Notes under the pieces: generated by a model
Told to the model about the DNA's origin: nothing
Databases searched by the model: none
The model's input: only the letters and a program-made list of their open reading frames with translations
From: Anaerolineae bacterium
GTDB lineage: Bacteria > Chloroflexota > Anaerolineae > Aggregatilineales > Phototrophicaceae
DNA length: 64,000 nt
Assembly (NCBI GenBank): GCA_017303635.1
Contig: JAFLCG010000003.1
Coordinates: 460,561 to 524,560 of the forward strand
Reading direction: 5' to 3'
Program-made: the position numbers and the translations under genes
Shown: positions 25,205 through 34,416 of the stretch, one piece after another
Position numbering within the stretch: the stretch's first letter is position 1
Layout: each line of letters starts with the position of its first letter

Positions 25205-25317
25205 GTTCTTTTGTCCGTGAACTGAATAGTCCTCTCAGGTACACGCAGGAGTTGCGATGGTTGTGGTTATTGTTCACTTGGTGGATGTATTTGGCGTTTC
25301 GACTAAAAGGTATCCCA

Positions 25318-26382
25318 ATGGATATTCAGATTAAAATGCCTGATCTGGCAACAACTGAAAGTGAAATTAAGATTGTGCGGTGGCTAGTTGAAATCGGCAA
25401 GTCCGTAAAACTGGGTCAATCACTGCTCGAAATCGAAACGGACAAGGCCACTATGGACGTAGAGTCCATCGCAGCCGGGACTCTTACAGCTATCCTGGTT
25501 GGGGAAAATGAGAGCGCGGCGGTGGGACAGGTCATCGCGGTCATCAAAAACACAGAACTAAGTGACCAACCTGCTGTAACCACCATATCAACAGCCCCGG
25601 CTTTTGTACCAACGTTAAGGGAGAAGTCCCAATCGCCTGCGCTTAGACCTTCAGCGCCAACAACATCGATGTTTGCACGCAACAAAATGGTACGGAAAGA
25701 TGGCACACCAGCCGCACCGAGCGAAGTTGTGCTGAGCATTACAGAGCGCGAATTAGCCAGTCGCCTGCAGAAGAGCAAACAGACCATCCCGCATTTCTAT
25801 CTAAAAACATCTGCGAATGCGGAACGCATGATTGCTCTGCGGACGACAGGGCAAAAGATCGTATGGGATGCTTTTTTTGTTGTCGCGATAGCGCGTGCTC
25901 TGCAAGAGTACCCACGCATGGCCTACATGTATGACGAGGGTCGGTTGAATCCTCTGCCAGCGAATGCTATTGGCGTGGCGGCGGACATCGATAACGCGCT
26001 GTACGTGGTTGTCGTCAGCGATCCCTTATCCCAGACAGTGCAGCAAGTATCACAGCAAATCACGGAAAAAGTGGAACGCATTCGGCAGGGAGATGCTGCT
26101 GCAAAGAAGCTTGTCCCTGCCGCAATTACGGTCACAAACCTGGGGGCGGAAAACATCGAGTCGTTCGCGGCAATTATCAATCCCGGCGAGTCAGCCATAC
26201 TAGCAATTGGGAAGATTGCGCCAGTGGTTGTACCCGTTGATCAAAACATCGTGATTCAGCAGCGAGTTCAGATGACCCTGTCAGTTGATCATCGCGTGGC
26301 AAATGGCAAGTATGCCGCAAAGTTTCTCAGTAAGGTTGTTACAGAAATCGAGTCGCTACGAGAGGTGTCCGATGGATATTGA
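25318..26382 (+). CDS. 2-oxoacid dehydrogenase E2 (dihydrolipoamide acyltransferase), short form
   Basis: 354 residues from the ATG at 25318; the longer frame from 25252 adds an unlikely leader. A lipoyl domain (1-80) carries the lipoyl lysine in EIETDKATMDVES. After a linker the acyltransferase domain follows (about 145-354) with QTIPHFYLKTSANAERM and the catalytic region SVDHRVANGKYAAKFL. The usual motif is DHRVxDG, and here Asp is replaced by Asn. The peripheral-subunit-binding domain normally between lipoyl and catalytic domains is not visible. It precedes the E1 alpha and beta genes. Whether it is fully active is uncertain. Confidence 0.85.
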   Translation: MDIQIKMPDLATTESEIKIVRWLVEIGKSVKLGQSLLEIETDKATMDVESIAAGTLTAILVGENESAAVGQVIAVIKNTELSDQPAVTTISTAPAFVPTLREKSQSPALRPSAPTTSMFARNKMVRKDGTPAAPSEVVLSITERELASRLQKSKQTIPHFYLKTSANAERMIALRTTGQKIVWDAFFVVAIARALQEYPRMAYMYDEGRLNPLPANAIGVAADIDNALYVVVVSDPLSQTVQQVSQQITEKVERIRQGDAAAKKLVPAAITVTNLGAENIESFAAIINPGESAILAIGKIAPVVVPVDQNIVIQQRVQMTLSVDHRVANGKYAAKFLSKVVTEIESLREVSDGY

Positions 26383-27382
26383 GCTGACAAACTCTATTGA
26401 AGTTACAGATGATTATTCACGAACATTCCTTATGGATTTATATGAGAAAATGGTACTGTGCCGCCAATTCGAAGACCGGGTGAAGCTCCTTTTTCTCGAA
26501 GGGACAATGCCGGGAACGATCCATCAGAGCCAAGGGCAAGAAGCAACCGCAGTGGGTGTATGTGCCGCGTTGGGCAAGGATGATTACATTACATCCACCC
26601 ATCGCCCACACGCGCACGCGCTTGCCAAAGGCTTGACGGCAGAAGAGATGATGCTGGAATTGTTTGGTCGCGCAACGGGCTGCTGCAAAGGCAAAGGCGG
26701 CTCGATGCATATCGGGAACATGGATAAGGGCATGGTTCCTGCGATTGCGATCGTAGGTGGCGGAATTCCGTTGGCCACAGGCATGGCACTTTCGTTCAAA
26801 ATGCGCCAGCGTGATCAGGTTGTAGCCTGCTTTTTTGGCGAAGGCGCGACAAATGAAGGCGCGTTTCATGAGGGTGTGAATCTCGCCAGCATCTGGTCGC
26901 TTCCTGTGATCTTTGTTTGTGAAAATAACCTGTATGGCGCTTCAACCGTGATCTCTAAGACCACACGAGTGCCGCGTGTCTCACAGCGTGCTGCATCGTA
27001 TGGCATCCGTGGGGAGACGATCGACGGCAACAATGTCCTCAAGGTTTACGAAGCAACGCACCGTGCTGCGGAAGAATGCCGCAATGGACAAGGTCCTGTG
27101 CTTCTGGAATTGCTGACCTATCGTCGTGTTGGACACTCCCGCCGTGACCCCGCGCACTATCAGGACAAGAGTGAGCAGGCGTTTTGGTTCGCGCGTGATC
27201 CCATTGAGATGTTCAAGAACAGCATCTTTAGCAGTCGCGACATCACCGCTGCGGAATTGGCAGCGATTGACGCGCGAGTGGCACAAACGATCGAGGATGC
27301 CATCAGTGTTGCACGTGAAGCGCCGTTTCCGACTGAAGATGACCTGACACAAGATGTCTTTTCGATGGAGCTGAAGTCATGA
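26372..27382 (+). CDS. 2-oxoacid dehydrogenase E1 alpha subunit (PdhA/AcoA-type)
   Basis: 336 residues from the ATG at 26372, overlapping the E2 end by 11 bases. The frame extends upstream inside E2, but the homology starts here. Family stretches include GTMPGTIHQSQGQEA, STHRPHAHALAKG, GKGGSMHIG and the TPP motif GEGATNEGAFHEG to CENN, which has GEG where GDG is usual. TYRRVGHSRRDP contains the phosphorylation-loop region. With E1 beta it decarboxylates a 2-oxoacid or splits acetoin and passes the acyl group to E2. The acetoin branch cannot be told from pyruvate by eye. Confidence 0.9.
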   Translation: MDIELTNSIEVTDDYSRTFLMDLYEKMVLCRQFEDRVKLLFLEGTMPGTIHQSQGQEATAVGVCAALGKDDYITSTHRPHAHALAKGLTAEEMMLELFGRATGCCKGKGGSMHIGNMDKGMVPAIAIVGGGIPLATGMALSFKMRQRDQVVACFFGEGATNEGAFHEGVNLASIWSLPVIFVCENNLYGASTVISKTTRVPRVSQRAASYGIRGETIDGNNVLKVYEATHRAAEECRNGQGPVLLELLTYRRVGHSRRDPAHYQDKSEQAFWFARDPIEMFKNSIFSSRDITAAELAAIDARVAQTIEDAISVAREAPFPTEDDLTQDVFSMELKS

Positions 27383-28389
27383 AGCATCACAGTATTGCCG
27401 AAGCGCTGCGCGAAGCGATCGCAGAGGAAATGGAACGTGACCGTGACGTATTTTGCATCGGTGAGGATATTGGTGTTCCCGGCGGCTTCGGCGGTGCGTT
27501 TACAGTGACGCTGGAACTGGAAAAACGCTTCCCGGATCGGGTGCTGGATACACCTATCTCAGAGCTTGGATTCATCGGTGCGGCGGTCGGCGCGGCCATG
27601 ATGGGAATGCGACCGATCGCAGACGTACAGTACAGTGACTTCCTGTTCCTGGCGATGGACCAGATCGCCAATAACGCGGCAAAATTGCGCTACATGTCCG
27701 GTGGAACCATCAAGATTCCGCTGGTCGTTCGTGCTCCGGTCGGTGCAACGGGACGCGGTTCGCAGCACGCCCAGAATATGGAACGTTTCTTTATTGGTAT
27801 CCCGGGCCTGAAGATTGTTGCGCCGTCCAACGCCTACGATGCCAAGGGACTGCTCAAGGCGGCAGTGCGGGATGATGATCCAGTAATGATTTTTGAGCAC
27901 AAGTTGTTATATGGGTCAAAGGGTGCACGCGCGGAAGCAGGTACGACCAACGCCAGCAGTGATATTCCTGATGAAGATTATGTGGTGCCCTTGGGGACAG
28001 CCAGCCTGCGGCGTGAAGGCAGTGATGTCACCGTTCTGGCATGGCTTTTGATGCTGCATGAGTCGCTGGCAGCGGCGGCACTGGTTGAATCGGACCTCAG
28101 TGCCGAGGTCATTGATGTACGGAGCCTTGCACCGTTTGACTGGAATACGATAGGTGACTCCATTGATAAGACTGGTCGTGTGCTAATTGTTGAGGAAGGG
28201 CCGATCACCGGTAGTGTGAGCGCGGAACTGGCGGCAGGCATTATGGAACGCTTCCCTGATAAGCTGGTGGCTCCCGTGATGCGGGTCGCTTCCGCCGATG
28301 TGCCGGTACCTTTCTCACCCGTGCTTGAAAACAGGTATCGACCTGACCGGCATCGTATTGCAGAGGCGTTATGCTCGATTGTTTCCTAG
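27379..28389 (+). CDS. 2-oxoacid dehydrogenase E1 beta subunit (PdhB/AcoB-type)
   Basis: 336 residues, overlapping E1 alpha by four bases. Family motifs are GEDIGVPGGFGGAF, RVLDTPISELGFIGAAVGAA, RPIADVQYSDF and, at the C-terminal swivel, VEEGPITGSVSAEL. It completes the thiamine-dependent heterotetramer. No E3 (dihydrolipoamide dehydrogenase) gene is in the operon, so E3 must be supplied from elsewhere. Confidence 0.92.
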   Translation: MKHHSIAEALREAIAEEMERDRDVFCIGEDIGVPGGFGGAFTVTLELEKRFPDRVLDTPISELGFIGAAVGAAMMGMRPIADVQYSDFLFLAMDQIANNAAKLRYMSGGTIKIPLVVRAPVGATGRGSQHAQNMERFFIGIPGLKIVAPSNAYDAKGLLKAAVRDDDPVMIFEHKLLYGSKGARAEAGTTNASSDIPDEDYVVPLGTASLRREGSDVTVLAWLLMLHESLAAAALVESDLSAEVIDVRSLAPFDWNTIGDSIDKTGRVLIVEEGPITGSVSAELAAGIMERFPDKLVAPVMRVASADVPVPFSPVLENRYRPDRHRIAEALCSIVS

Positions 28390-28430
28390 ACGTGTGAAAC
28401 CGCCCCTTCACCAGATGAGGATATAACGGT

Positions 28431-29321
28431 ATGCCTCTGGTCCCGATTGCCAAACTGATGAGTGCCGCCCAGGTTGGCGGGTATGCAGTGGGTTACTTTG
28501 AAAGCTGGAATATTGAGTCGCTGCTTGGAGTGATTGATGCGGCAGAGATGGCCGAGTCGCCCCTAATCATTGGTTTCAATGGCGAGTTCATGAGCAACCC
28601 GGAGCGTATCGCTCCTGAGCGCCTGGAGTGGCTTGGAGCTCTGGGACGCACGGCAGCCGAACATTCCTCCATTCCTTGTAGTTTTATTTTCAACGAATGC
28701 CCGTCGGATGACTGGGTGCGGCGCGCGGTCACGGCGGGATTTAACCTCGTGATGCCTGTTCCGGCAGAAGGCGAGTCCGATTCGGCCTATGTACACAGAA
28801 CCCGTAACATCGTAGCATTCGCGCATGATCATGGCGTCGCAGTTGAGGCTGAACTTGGTACCCTACCCTTTGGCACAACCAGCGGCGGTGAAGTGACCGA
28901 TCCTCAACAGGCGGCAGCATTTATCGCGGAGACAGGGGTCGATCTGCTCGCGATTAGCGCTGGCAACGTCCATGTCCTCCAGCAAGGACGGCGGACGCTC
29001 GATCTGGAACGTATTACAGCACTTTGCGCCGTGAGTAAGGTACCGCTCGTCCTGCACGGCGGTACAGGGATTGATGACGATTCGCTGCGACAGGCGATTC
29101 AATTGGGCGTGGCGAAGGTTAACTATGGCACAGTACTCAAACAGGCGTATCTGAGGGCGGTGCGCACGGCGCTGGATACACACGAAGCCAACCCCCATGA
29201 GCTATTGGGCATGGGAGGCATTCCTGATGTGATGGTAGCGAGTCGCCATGCCGTGCGCGATGCAGTACTGGATAAGATGCAGATATTGGGCTGTATAGGG
29301 AGAGCAAGGCATGGGCGATGA
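28431..29321 (+). CDS. Class II ketose-bisphosphate aldolase family protein
   Basis: 296 residues, the usual length for FbaA/GatY/KbaY-type zinc aldolases. The start PLVPIAKLMSAAQVGGYAVG matches the family. SIPCSFIFNECPSDDW occupies the region that normally carries the HLDH zinc ligands and is altered: no His-Leu-Asp-His is seen there. Later stretches VEAELGTL, LAISAGNVH and LHGGTGIDDDSLRQAI keep two likely zinc ligands and the phosphate loop. Loss of the first histidine region suggests changed chemistry or substrate. It overlaps the kinase gene by 11 bases. Confidence 0.82.
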   Translation: MPLVPIAKLMSAAQVGGYAVGYFESWNIESLLGVIDAAEMAESPLIIGFNGEFMSNPERIAPERLEWLGALGRTAAEHSSIPCSFIFNECPSDDWVRRAVTAGFNLVMPVPAEGESDSAYVHRTRNIVAFAHDHGVAVEAELGTLPFGTTSGGEVTDPQQAAAFIAETGVDLLAISAGNVHVLQQGRRTLDLERITALCAVSKVPLVLHGGTGIDDDSLRQAIQLGVAKVNYGTVLKQAYLRAVRTALDTHEANPHELLGMGGIPDVMVASRHAVRDAVLDKMQILGCIGRARHGR

Positions 29322-30282
29322 GGCTCAAAAATCCGAGTTCAAGGTGGGCTGTACCGGCATCCTGGTCGCAGACACCTTCTGTGGGCCACTCGATCGGTTG
29401 CCCCATGCAGGCGAACTGCTCGCGATTGATGCATTGCCCGTCACTGTTGGAGGCTGTGCCGCCAATGTGGCTATCGACCTCGCTCGGCAGGGTGTACACG
29501 CCGAGGTTGTAGGCTGTCTGGGAACAGACACCGCCGGGCAAATTGTAGTTTCTCTGCTGGAACAAGCCGGCGTCAGTTCGGGGCGTATTGTCTATTCCGA
29601 ATCGATGCCTACCTCCCAGACCATCGCGCTGCTCGTCAAAGGACAGGATCGCCGTTATCTTCACTTGTTCGGAGCCAATTCGGCGCTGACCGTTGGCAAG
29701 ATCGACCGTGACTGGGTGCGCACGCTCCGCCTATTCTATATTGGAGGCCTTTATGTGCTCCCCGGAATTGTGATGGACGAGTTGGCAGAGCTGTTACGAT
29801 TCTGCGGCAATCAGGGTGTAACCACTGTGGTAGATGTCATTACCCCACACCATGCCACCGATTTCAGTGATTTAAAGCAGATTTTACCCTATGTCGATTA
29901 CTTTATTCCCAATGAAGACGAAGCAGCCATCATTACAGGCACTAAAGATGTGTTGAAACAGATCGCGATCTTTGAAAATTGGGGGGCTCGCACCCAGGTC
30001 ATCACGCAGGGGGCGCAAGGTTTGACGGCTTCCTATGAAGGCAAGCTTTGGCGCGCCCCGGCTTTTCCTGTGGACACCGTTGATCCTTCAGGCGGTGGTG
30101 ATGCGTTCGCAGCAGGTCTCATCTATGGTATCTGTCATGGATTGTCGCTAGAGGAAACGTTGCGTTATGCCAGCGCACTTGGAGCTTCAGCGACTCTCGC
30201 AGTTGGAACAACGACTAGTGTCTTTACAGCCGCTCAGGCTGATGAATTCTTAAGGCAGCATGCCTTTGTTCTTCGATCATAG
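29311..30282 (+). CDS. PfkB-family carbohydrate kinase
   Basis: 323 residues. The N-terminal signature VGGCAANVAIDLARQG and the C-terminal DPSGGGDAFAAGLIYG, with catalytic Asp in GGGD (usually GAGD), define the ribokinase fold. It phosphorylates a sugar, ketose or related alcohol. Its product is probably the substrate of the aldolase encoded just upstream, whose cleavage product could pass to the 2-oxoacid dehydrogenase. The actual sugar is unknown. Confidence 0.9.
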   Translation: MGDEAQKSEFKVGCTGILVADTFCGPLDRLPHAGELLAIDALPVTVGGCAANVAIDLARQGVHAEVVGCLGTDTAGQIVVSLLEQAGVSSGRIVYSESMPTSQTIALLVKGQDRRYLHLFGANSALTVGKIDRDWVRTLRLFYIGGLYVLPGIVMDELAELLRFCGNQGVTTVVDVITPHHATDFSDLKQILPYVDYFIPNEDEAAIITGTKDVLKQIAIFENWGARTQVITQGAQGLTASYEGKLWRAPAFPVDTVDPSGGGDAFAAGLIYGICHGLSLEETLRYASALGASATLAVGTTTSVFTAAQADEFLRQHAFVLRS

Positions 30283-30295
30283 TTACCTCTTTCGT

Positions 30296-30315
30296 GAGCA
30301 GGCTACTGCCTGCTC
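30296..30315 (+). terminator. Stem-loop at the end of the GntR operon
   Basis: GAGCAGGC (30296-30303) pairs with GCCTGCTC (30308-30315) around TACT, 14 bases after the kinase stop codon. It lacks a clear T-run, so it may terminate weakly or protect the mRNA end. Confidence 0.45.
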
Positions 30316-30746
30316 ATGAAATCTCATCAGAGAGGTGAAATGATGTTTATGAATCACTGAGAAACGCTGCACATCCTCCTAGTACTTACATTTGATCACG
30401 CGGGAATAGCCAGCGTCAATCGCTGAGTCTAACCAACCAATTACGCTCGTTCTTGAGTGTGGGCTTCAATGTCCTGTTGATGCGATTGTTTCAACTGCTC
30501 AATTCAAACGATTCTAGTTGGTCATTATTTGACATTGAGCTAACTTGTAACTTTTCCTCATAATCGATGTGATAGGCCGCAGCAAATTTGCCGACTGTTT
30601 AACAACCTTAATCTTCACGAATCCTACAGTGAGATGCGTACGAGCAAATTTATCACTGACGCGACAGGTTGAACTAACTGCGAAAATGGGACAGCATTGG
30701 ATTTCTTCCCTCATAACCATGCGCGCAGCCATGTTTATCGCTGGGG
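30316..30746. other. Gene-free spacer
   Basis: AT-richer than its surroundings. No open frame with recognisable features, and no clear promoter or repeat beyond short AT-rich stretches. Probably the scar between the GntR operon and a truncated phosphoesterase. Confidence 0.4.
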
Positions 30747-31028
30747 TTAAGATGGTCTGGCGGGCATCAGCGCGACCAACTTTGGCGCGCCAAAGTCAGC
30801 GGCGGTTTCATCCACCAGGGTTCTGAAGTGTTGGTAATCGGCTGTGTCACCCTCATGGGTCAGGTCGCCGCTGATGATGAAACAAACTGGTTGGATGCTG
30901 AGTTCCTTGACTGCCGCGAACAATATACGTAGTTTGGCTGACATGTCCAGATTGAGGAAGGGTTTTGCTCCTGGTGCCTTAATGTGGGCGTCCGTCAGAT
31001 GGATGAAATAGACAGGCAAGGAGTCCAT
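30747..31028 (-). pseudogene. Truncated metallophosphoesterase (CpdA-like N-terminus)
   Basis: 93 codons read on the minus strand. IHLTDAHI and FIISGDLTHEGD are the first two metal-binding blocks of calcineurin-like phosphoesterases. The frame then breaks at FGAPKLVALMPARPS, exactly where the third block GNHD should follow LVAL. The remaining two-thirds of the enzyme is missing. No ribosome site is seen, so it is a relic. Confidence 0.7.
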
Positions 31029-31264
31029 GCAGCAAACTTTTTTGTCTTCTTTAGACGAGTGCGATCAAATCGGGATGATGGCACTCTGTGCTGAATGTAT
31101 CCAGCGGACATGGTGTGGAGCGTCAGTTTGAGTTAAGTCAGCTCATGTCTTGTTTTAAGAGGTCGCTTCTGTTTGAAGCACTTAAAGACCGTGTCATCGG
31201 ATGGCAGAGAATGCCACCGGATTCAAGCGAAGTTGATGGGGTTTGAAATGGCTCTGAGGTTCAA

Positions 31265-31900
31265 CGACTCGACAACTCCATCGAAGCTATCCTCATCAGC
31301 GCACAAACGAAAGGCCAGTTCCACATGATCTACGGCGCAGAAGGCACACAAGCGCTGTTCACCGGGCTGGCGACGCAATTCATTTATGGCGGCTGCGATG
31401 CGGATACAGCGGATTTCTACAGCAAGGCAAGCGGTACAGCGACCACCGATGCCAATCAGGACGATCCGAACAGCCACCTGCGCCAGCGTCCGCTGCTGAC
31501 GGTCGATGAAGTCATCACGCCACAGGTGGGGAATTGCACGATCTTCGCCTGGTATGTGGAGGCAGGCTTTGCCACCCAGGTGGTGCTGTATGCGCGGCTG
31601 ACCCGCTTCTACGAACGCGAGGACTGGAAAGCGCGGTTGGCTCGCGCACAGGGAGCCATGCCGCTGCTACTGGAACGAGGCCTGGAACTCAAGCTCCAGC
31701 CGCCGGAAAAAGTCAAAAACCTACCGGATGAACCATCGCCGCTACTCGAACGGGCAGCAGAAGTGGTGATGGACAAGATGGCGGTGTTAGCGACTGACAA
31801 GGCGGGTGGCAAGGTGAAAACCGATAGCCTGAACGCGATGAAGTCCCGTCGCCAACAGAGGCGACAGCAGCCCCCAATACGATTGGAGTTGAGCGCATGA
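31265..31900 (+). pseudogene. VirD4/TraG-like coupling protein, C-terminal fragment (copy 2)
   Basis: The open frame encodes RLDNSIEAILISAQTKGQFH, then IYGAEGTQALFTGLATQF, GGCDADTADFYSKASG, and LRQRPLLTVDEVITPQVGNC. The tail (about residues 120-212) is rich in charged residues. The order matches the last part of type IV secretion coupling ATPases, after the Walker B region. There is no native start: an internal ATG at 31325 gives 191 residues. It begins at the same residue, RLD, as copies 3 and 5, which suggests a defined recombination boundary. Confidence 0.6.
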
Positions 31901-32173
31901 CCCTGACCAAAAAGATGATGATTCGCGAGATCGGACGGCGCACCCGGCTGAAGAACCGAGATGTCCAGAGGATGCTGGAGACGCTCATTGAAGTGTGGAC
32001 GGAGGAGGTGGTAGAAGAGGGTGGGCGGATTGAGTTGGAGGGGTTGTTTGTTCTTGAAACGCGGTAGCAGGCCACCATATTCCCAAGAGGTCAGGCGTCA
32101 ATTCAGACCCCAAGGATAACGATGCGGTTGAGTCGTACTCTACGTCGGCGGCTGAAGACTTACAGCGGTAAAT
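31897..32173 (+). pseudogene. HU-like gene with in-frame stop (copy 2)
   Basis: The start overlaps the TraG fragment stop (ATGA). After 56 codons ending GLFVLETR, a TAG (32065-32067) replaces the CAG of copy 1. The frame then continues QATIFPRGQASIQTPRITMR to a stop at 32171-32173. A single substitution therefore truncates the protein before its C-terminal helix. Confidence 0.7.
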
Positions 32174-32443
32174 GAACAAGTCAGCAATCCCTGACCAAGT
32201 GTAGTGGTGGAGTTGTCGGGCGACTGTCGGTTACAAACTGTTGTGGATGTTCTGCGCTGGATGAACAGTCGGTAGCGGAACATCTCTTTTATAATCTATT
32301 CATCTGTACTCACATCAGTGGATTAGCAAGGGCTATAGCAAGTATCATCATAATTGACCACGTTGTGGAAGTTGTCTACATGGCACAGCCAATCAAGCTC
32401 GCAACGTAAAGTTTAGAGCAAAATAGAACCATAATGAATAAAT

Positions 32444-32479
32444 CGGGCGATCTAAGTGCATGTTTGCGTAGACCGCCCG
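32444..32479 (-). terminator. Terminator of the sugar catabolism operon
   Basis: On the minus strand an 11-bp stem (32479-32469 with 32454-32444, one G-T pair) is followed by ATTTATT. It lies 43 bases past the stop codon of the last operon gene (transaldolase family). Confidence 0.65.
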
Positions 32480-32522
32480 TCGAACGAATCGCGTATTGTA
32501 GTTCATCCAAGGATGCTTGTAT

Positions 32523-33611
32523 TCAGCCACGTACGTCTGGGTTGGGCAGTAGAAAGCCCTCTCGTAAGAAGGTCATCAGATCATGGCTGGCAGCAATGAA
32601 GCTCCTTAATGTGCGCACTGTCGCGCCATAGCTATCAAACTGCTGGATAGTTAGACCCTCTTCCTCATAAGCACAACGGAAATCCGGGATGTGGGTGTAT
32701 AAGTCATGTATGATACGATCATCTACCGGTTCATCCATGCGGGCGACAACCGGCACATCGGACGCATTGAAGCGCTTTTGCCATTCGGAAGGGATGGTCA
32801 GGATGACATCGCCACCGATGAAAGTCGACCAGTGCAGATGATGCCGGTAGGCCGCCGCCAGCAAACGAGTTCGATAGCCGCGTGCCTGGTAGAGTTGATA
32901 GGCTCGCTTCATGACCGCTACGCCTGCCCAGTGGGTTGAGCCAGGGTCGGTCGTCAGATTGTCTCGCGTGAGCAAGACCTGCATCCAGTCATCCAGCCGA
33001 CCGATCATCAACGCACAAGCTGGATAGAGATGGTCAGTTGGTTCACCGCGTTCCTTGCGTCGTCCGATGCCACGCTCAATAGCCTCAGCAACCGCAATGG
33101 CTTGAGGCACGGTGAAGCAAACGGTCGCAGTGATGTTGATACCCTCTGAAGTGGCTTCCTCGATAGCCTCAATCCCAGCGGCAGTCACCGGCATCTTGAT
33201 TTGCAGATTGGGTGCCAATACCTGAAAAAGGCGCGCCTGTTCTACCATCGCAGCCGTATTGCGGTAATTGGCGGGGTCAGTCTGGATCGAAAGCCAGCCT
33301 TTGCGCCCAGCTTCGCGCTCGAAGATAGGCAGCAGCAGTCTGGAGCCATGAACTGCGATATCCTCATAGATAGCCCAGGCCAGTTGAACTTCTGACCAGG
33401 TGGGATGGGCAGCGATCAACTCCTGGATGCGCGCTTTCCACAGCACTAATTCTTTTTTGAGGGTGTTCAGTACAATGACCGGGTTGCTGGTCGCACCGAC
33501 CGCGCCATGTTCCAGGGCATAGGTCAGTTCTGCCACCGCACACGAGTCATTCCAAAAATCGGTGATGGTGGTTGAAGCCATCTCATGCAGGGGACTCTTC
33601 CATGCGGACAT
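32523..33611 (-). CDS. Transaldolase-family protein
   Basis: 362 residues from the ATG at 33611, which has GGGAGGG nearby upstream; the longer frame would begin inside the flanking gap. The barrel markers are GATSNPVIV (strand 1), QIKMPVTAAGIEAIEEA with the Schiff-base lysine in IKMP, and NITATVCFTVPQAIAVAEA, all placed as in transaldolases. It is longer than TalA/TalB-type enzymes of about 320 and the small 220-residue class. It is the last gene of the sugar operon. A three-carbon transfer or aldol cleavage of an unusual ketose is likely. Confidence 0.85.
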   Translation of the reverse strand: MSAWKSPLHEMASTTITDFWNDSCAVAELTYALEHGAVGATSNPVIVLNTLKKELVLWKARIQELIAAHPTWSEVQLAWAIYEDIAVHGSRLLLPIFEREAGRKGWLSIQTDPANYRNTAAMVEQARLFQVLAPNLQIKMPVTAAGIEAIEEATSEGINITATVCFTVPQAIAVAEAIERGIGRRKERGEPTDHLYPACALMIGRLDDWMQVLLTRDNLTTDPGSTHWAGVAVMKRAYQLYQARGYRTRLLAAAYRHHLHWSTFIGGDVILTIPSEWQKRFNASDVPVVARMDEPVDDRIIHDLYTHIPDFRCAYEEEGLTIQQFDSYGATVRTLRSFIAASHDLMTFLREGFLLPNPDVRG

Positions 33612-33621
33612 ACACCCTCCC

Positions 33622-34407
33622 TCACTGTGTGGCGGTGATGCCGCCATCTACGTACAGAATTTGCCCGGTGATGAAGTCTGCCGCCGGGGCGACAAAGAAC
33701 AGCACAGCCTGCATAATCTCCTGCGGTTCCGCCACCCGGCCCAGCGGGATGCGGGCAGTCAGTGTGGCATAAAATTGAGGATCGGCCAGCATCGGCGCAA
33801 CCAATTCTGTCCGCACAAAAGTTGGCGCAACCACGTTGACATTGATCTTATGTGGAGCGTACTCTGCTGCCAGTTGTTTGCACATCACACCCAGGCCGCC
33901 TTTAGCCGCGCAGTAGGCAGCATAACCCCGCCCGCGCAGCGCCAACTGAGTTCGCACTGAGCCAAGATGGACCTGTTTACCGCCATGACCACTGGCGATC
34001 ATGTGGCGGGCGCTGGACTGTGCCAGAAAAACAGCTGCCTTCAAGTTGGCGGTGTAGACTTCATCAAACTGATCTTCGGTGATCTCACCAGCTTTCTGCT
34101 CCCGGTTGAAACCGACACAGTTTACCAGCACATCCAGTCCCCCAAAGCGGGCAACCGCTGCATCCACCATTGCCTCGATCTGCTTGACGGAAGCCGCGTC
34201 AAATCCCAATGCAGCAGCTTTACCTCCCTCGGCTATCAGCGAGTCTGCCAGAGCTTGGGCTTTCGACAGGCTACGCCCGGCAACGATGACTTTAGCGCCG
34301 ACGGCAGCCAATCCCCGGCAGACCGCTTCGCCAATGCCGCCGTAACCACCCGGCACTAACGCTACCTTGCCATCCAACCGGAAGAGTTTGTTGAGTAAAT
34401 CAGTCAT
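33622..34407 (-). CDS. Short-chain dehydrogenase/reductase
   Basis: 261 residues. The cofactor motif is PGGYGGIGE, a variant of TGxxxGIG that starts with Pro instead of Thr. NCVGF replaces the usual NNAG, and catalytic YAAYCAAKGG supplies Tyr and Lys with a Ser in the HLGSVR stretch. The C-terminal VAPTFVRTELV and GQILYVDGG are typical. It probably oxidises or reduces a sugar hydroxyl or keto group in the pathway. It lies between the luciferase-like and transaldolase genes with gaps of about 10 bases. Confidence 0.9.
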   Translation of the reverse strand: MTDLLNKLFRLDGKVALVPGGYGGIGEAVCRGLAAVGAKVIVAGRSLSKAQALADSLIAEGGKAAALGFDAASVKQIEAMVDAAVARFGGLDVLVNCVGFNREQKAGEITEDQFDEVYTANLKAAVFLAQSSARHMIASGHGGKQVHLGSVRTQLALRGRGYAAYCAAKGGLGVMCKQLAAEYAPHKINVNVVAPTFVRTELVAPMLADPQFYATLTARIPLGRVAEPQEIMQAVLFFVAPAADFITGQILYVDGGITATQ

Positions 34408-34416
34408 TGTGTCTCA

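Larger units (their letters stand above)
31265..32286 (+). repeat. TraG-C/HU repeat, copy 2
   Basis: The longest well-kept copy. The left end begins at the shared CGACTCGACAA motif (31265) and the right end at GGAACATCTC, as in copy 1. Bases 31265-31900 hold an open TraG-like fragment and 31897-32173 an HU-like gene with an in-frame stop. From 32287 to 32443 I see only AT-rich sequence without a gene. Confidence 0.82.

Noticed and set aside
32434..32631. Plus-strand 65-codon ORF at the end of the sugar operon
   Set aside because: It runs through the operon terminator and antisense to the transaldolase C-terminus, and has no domain or ribosome site.
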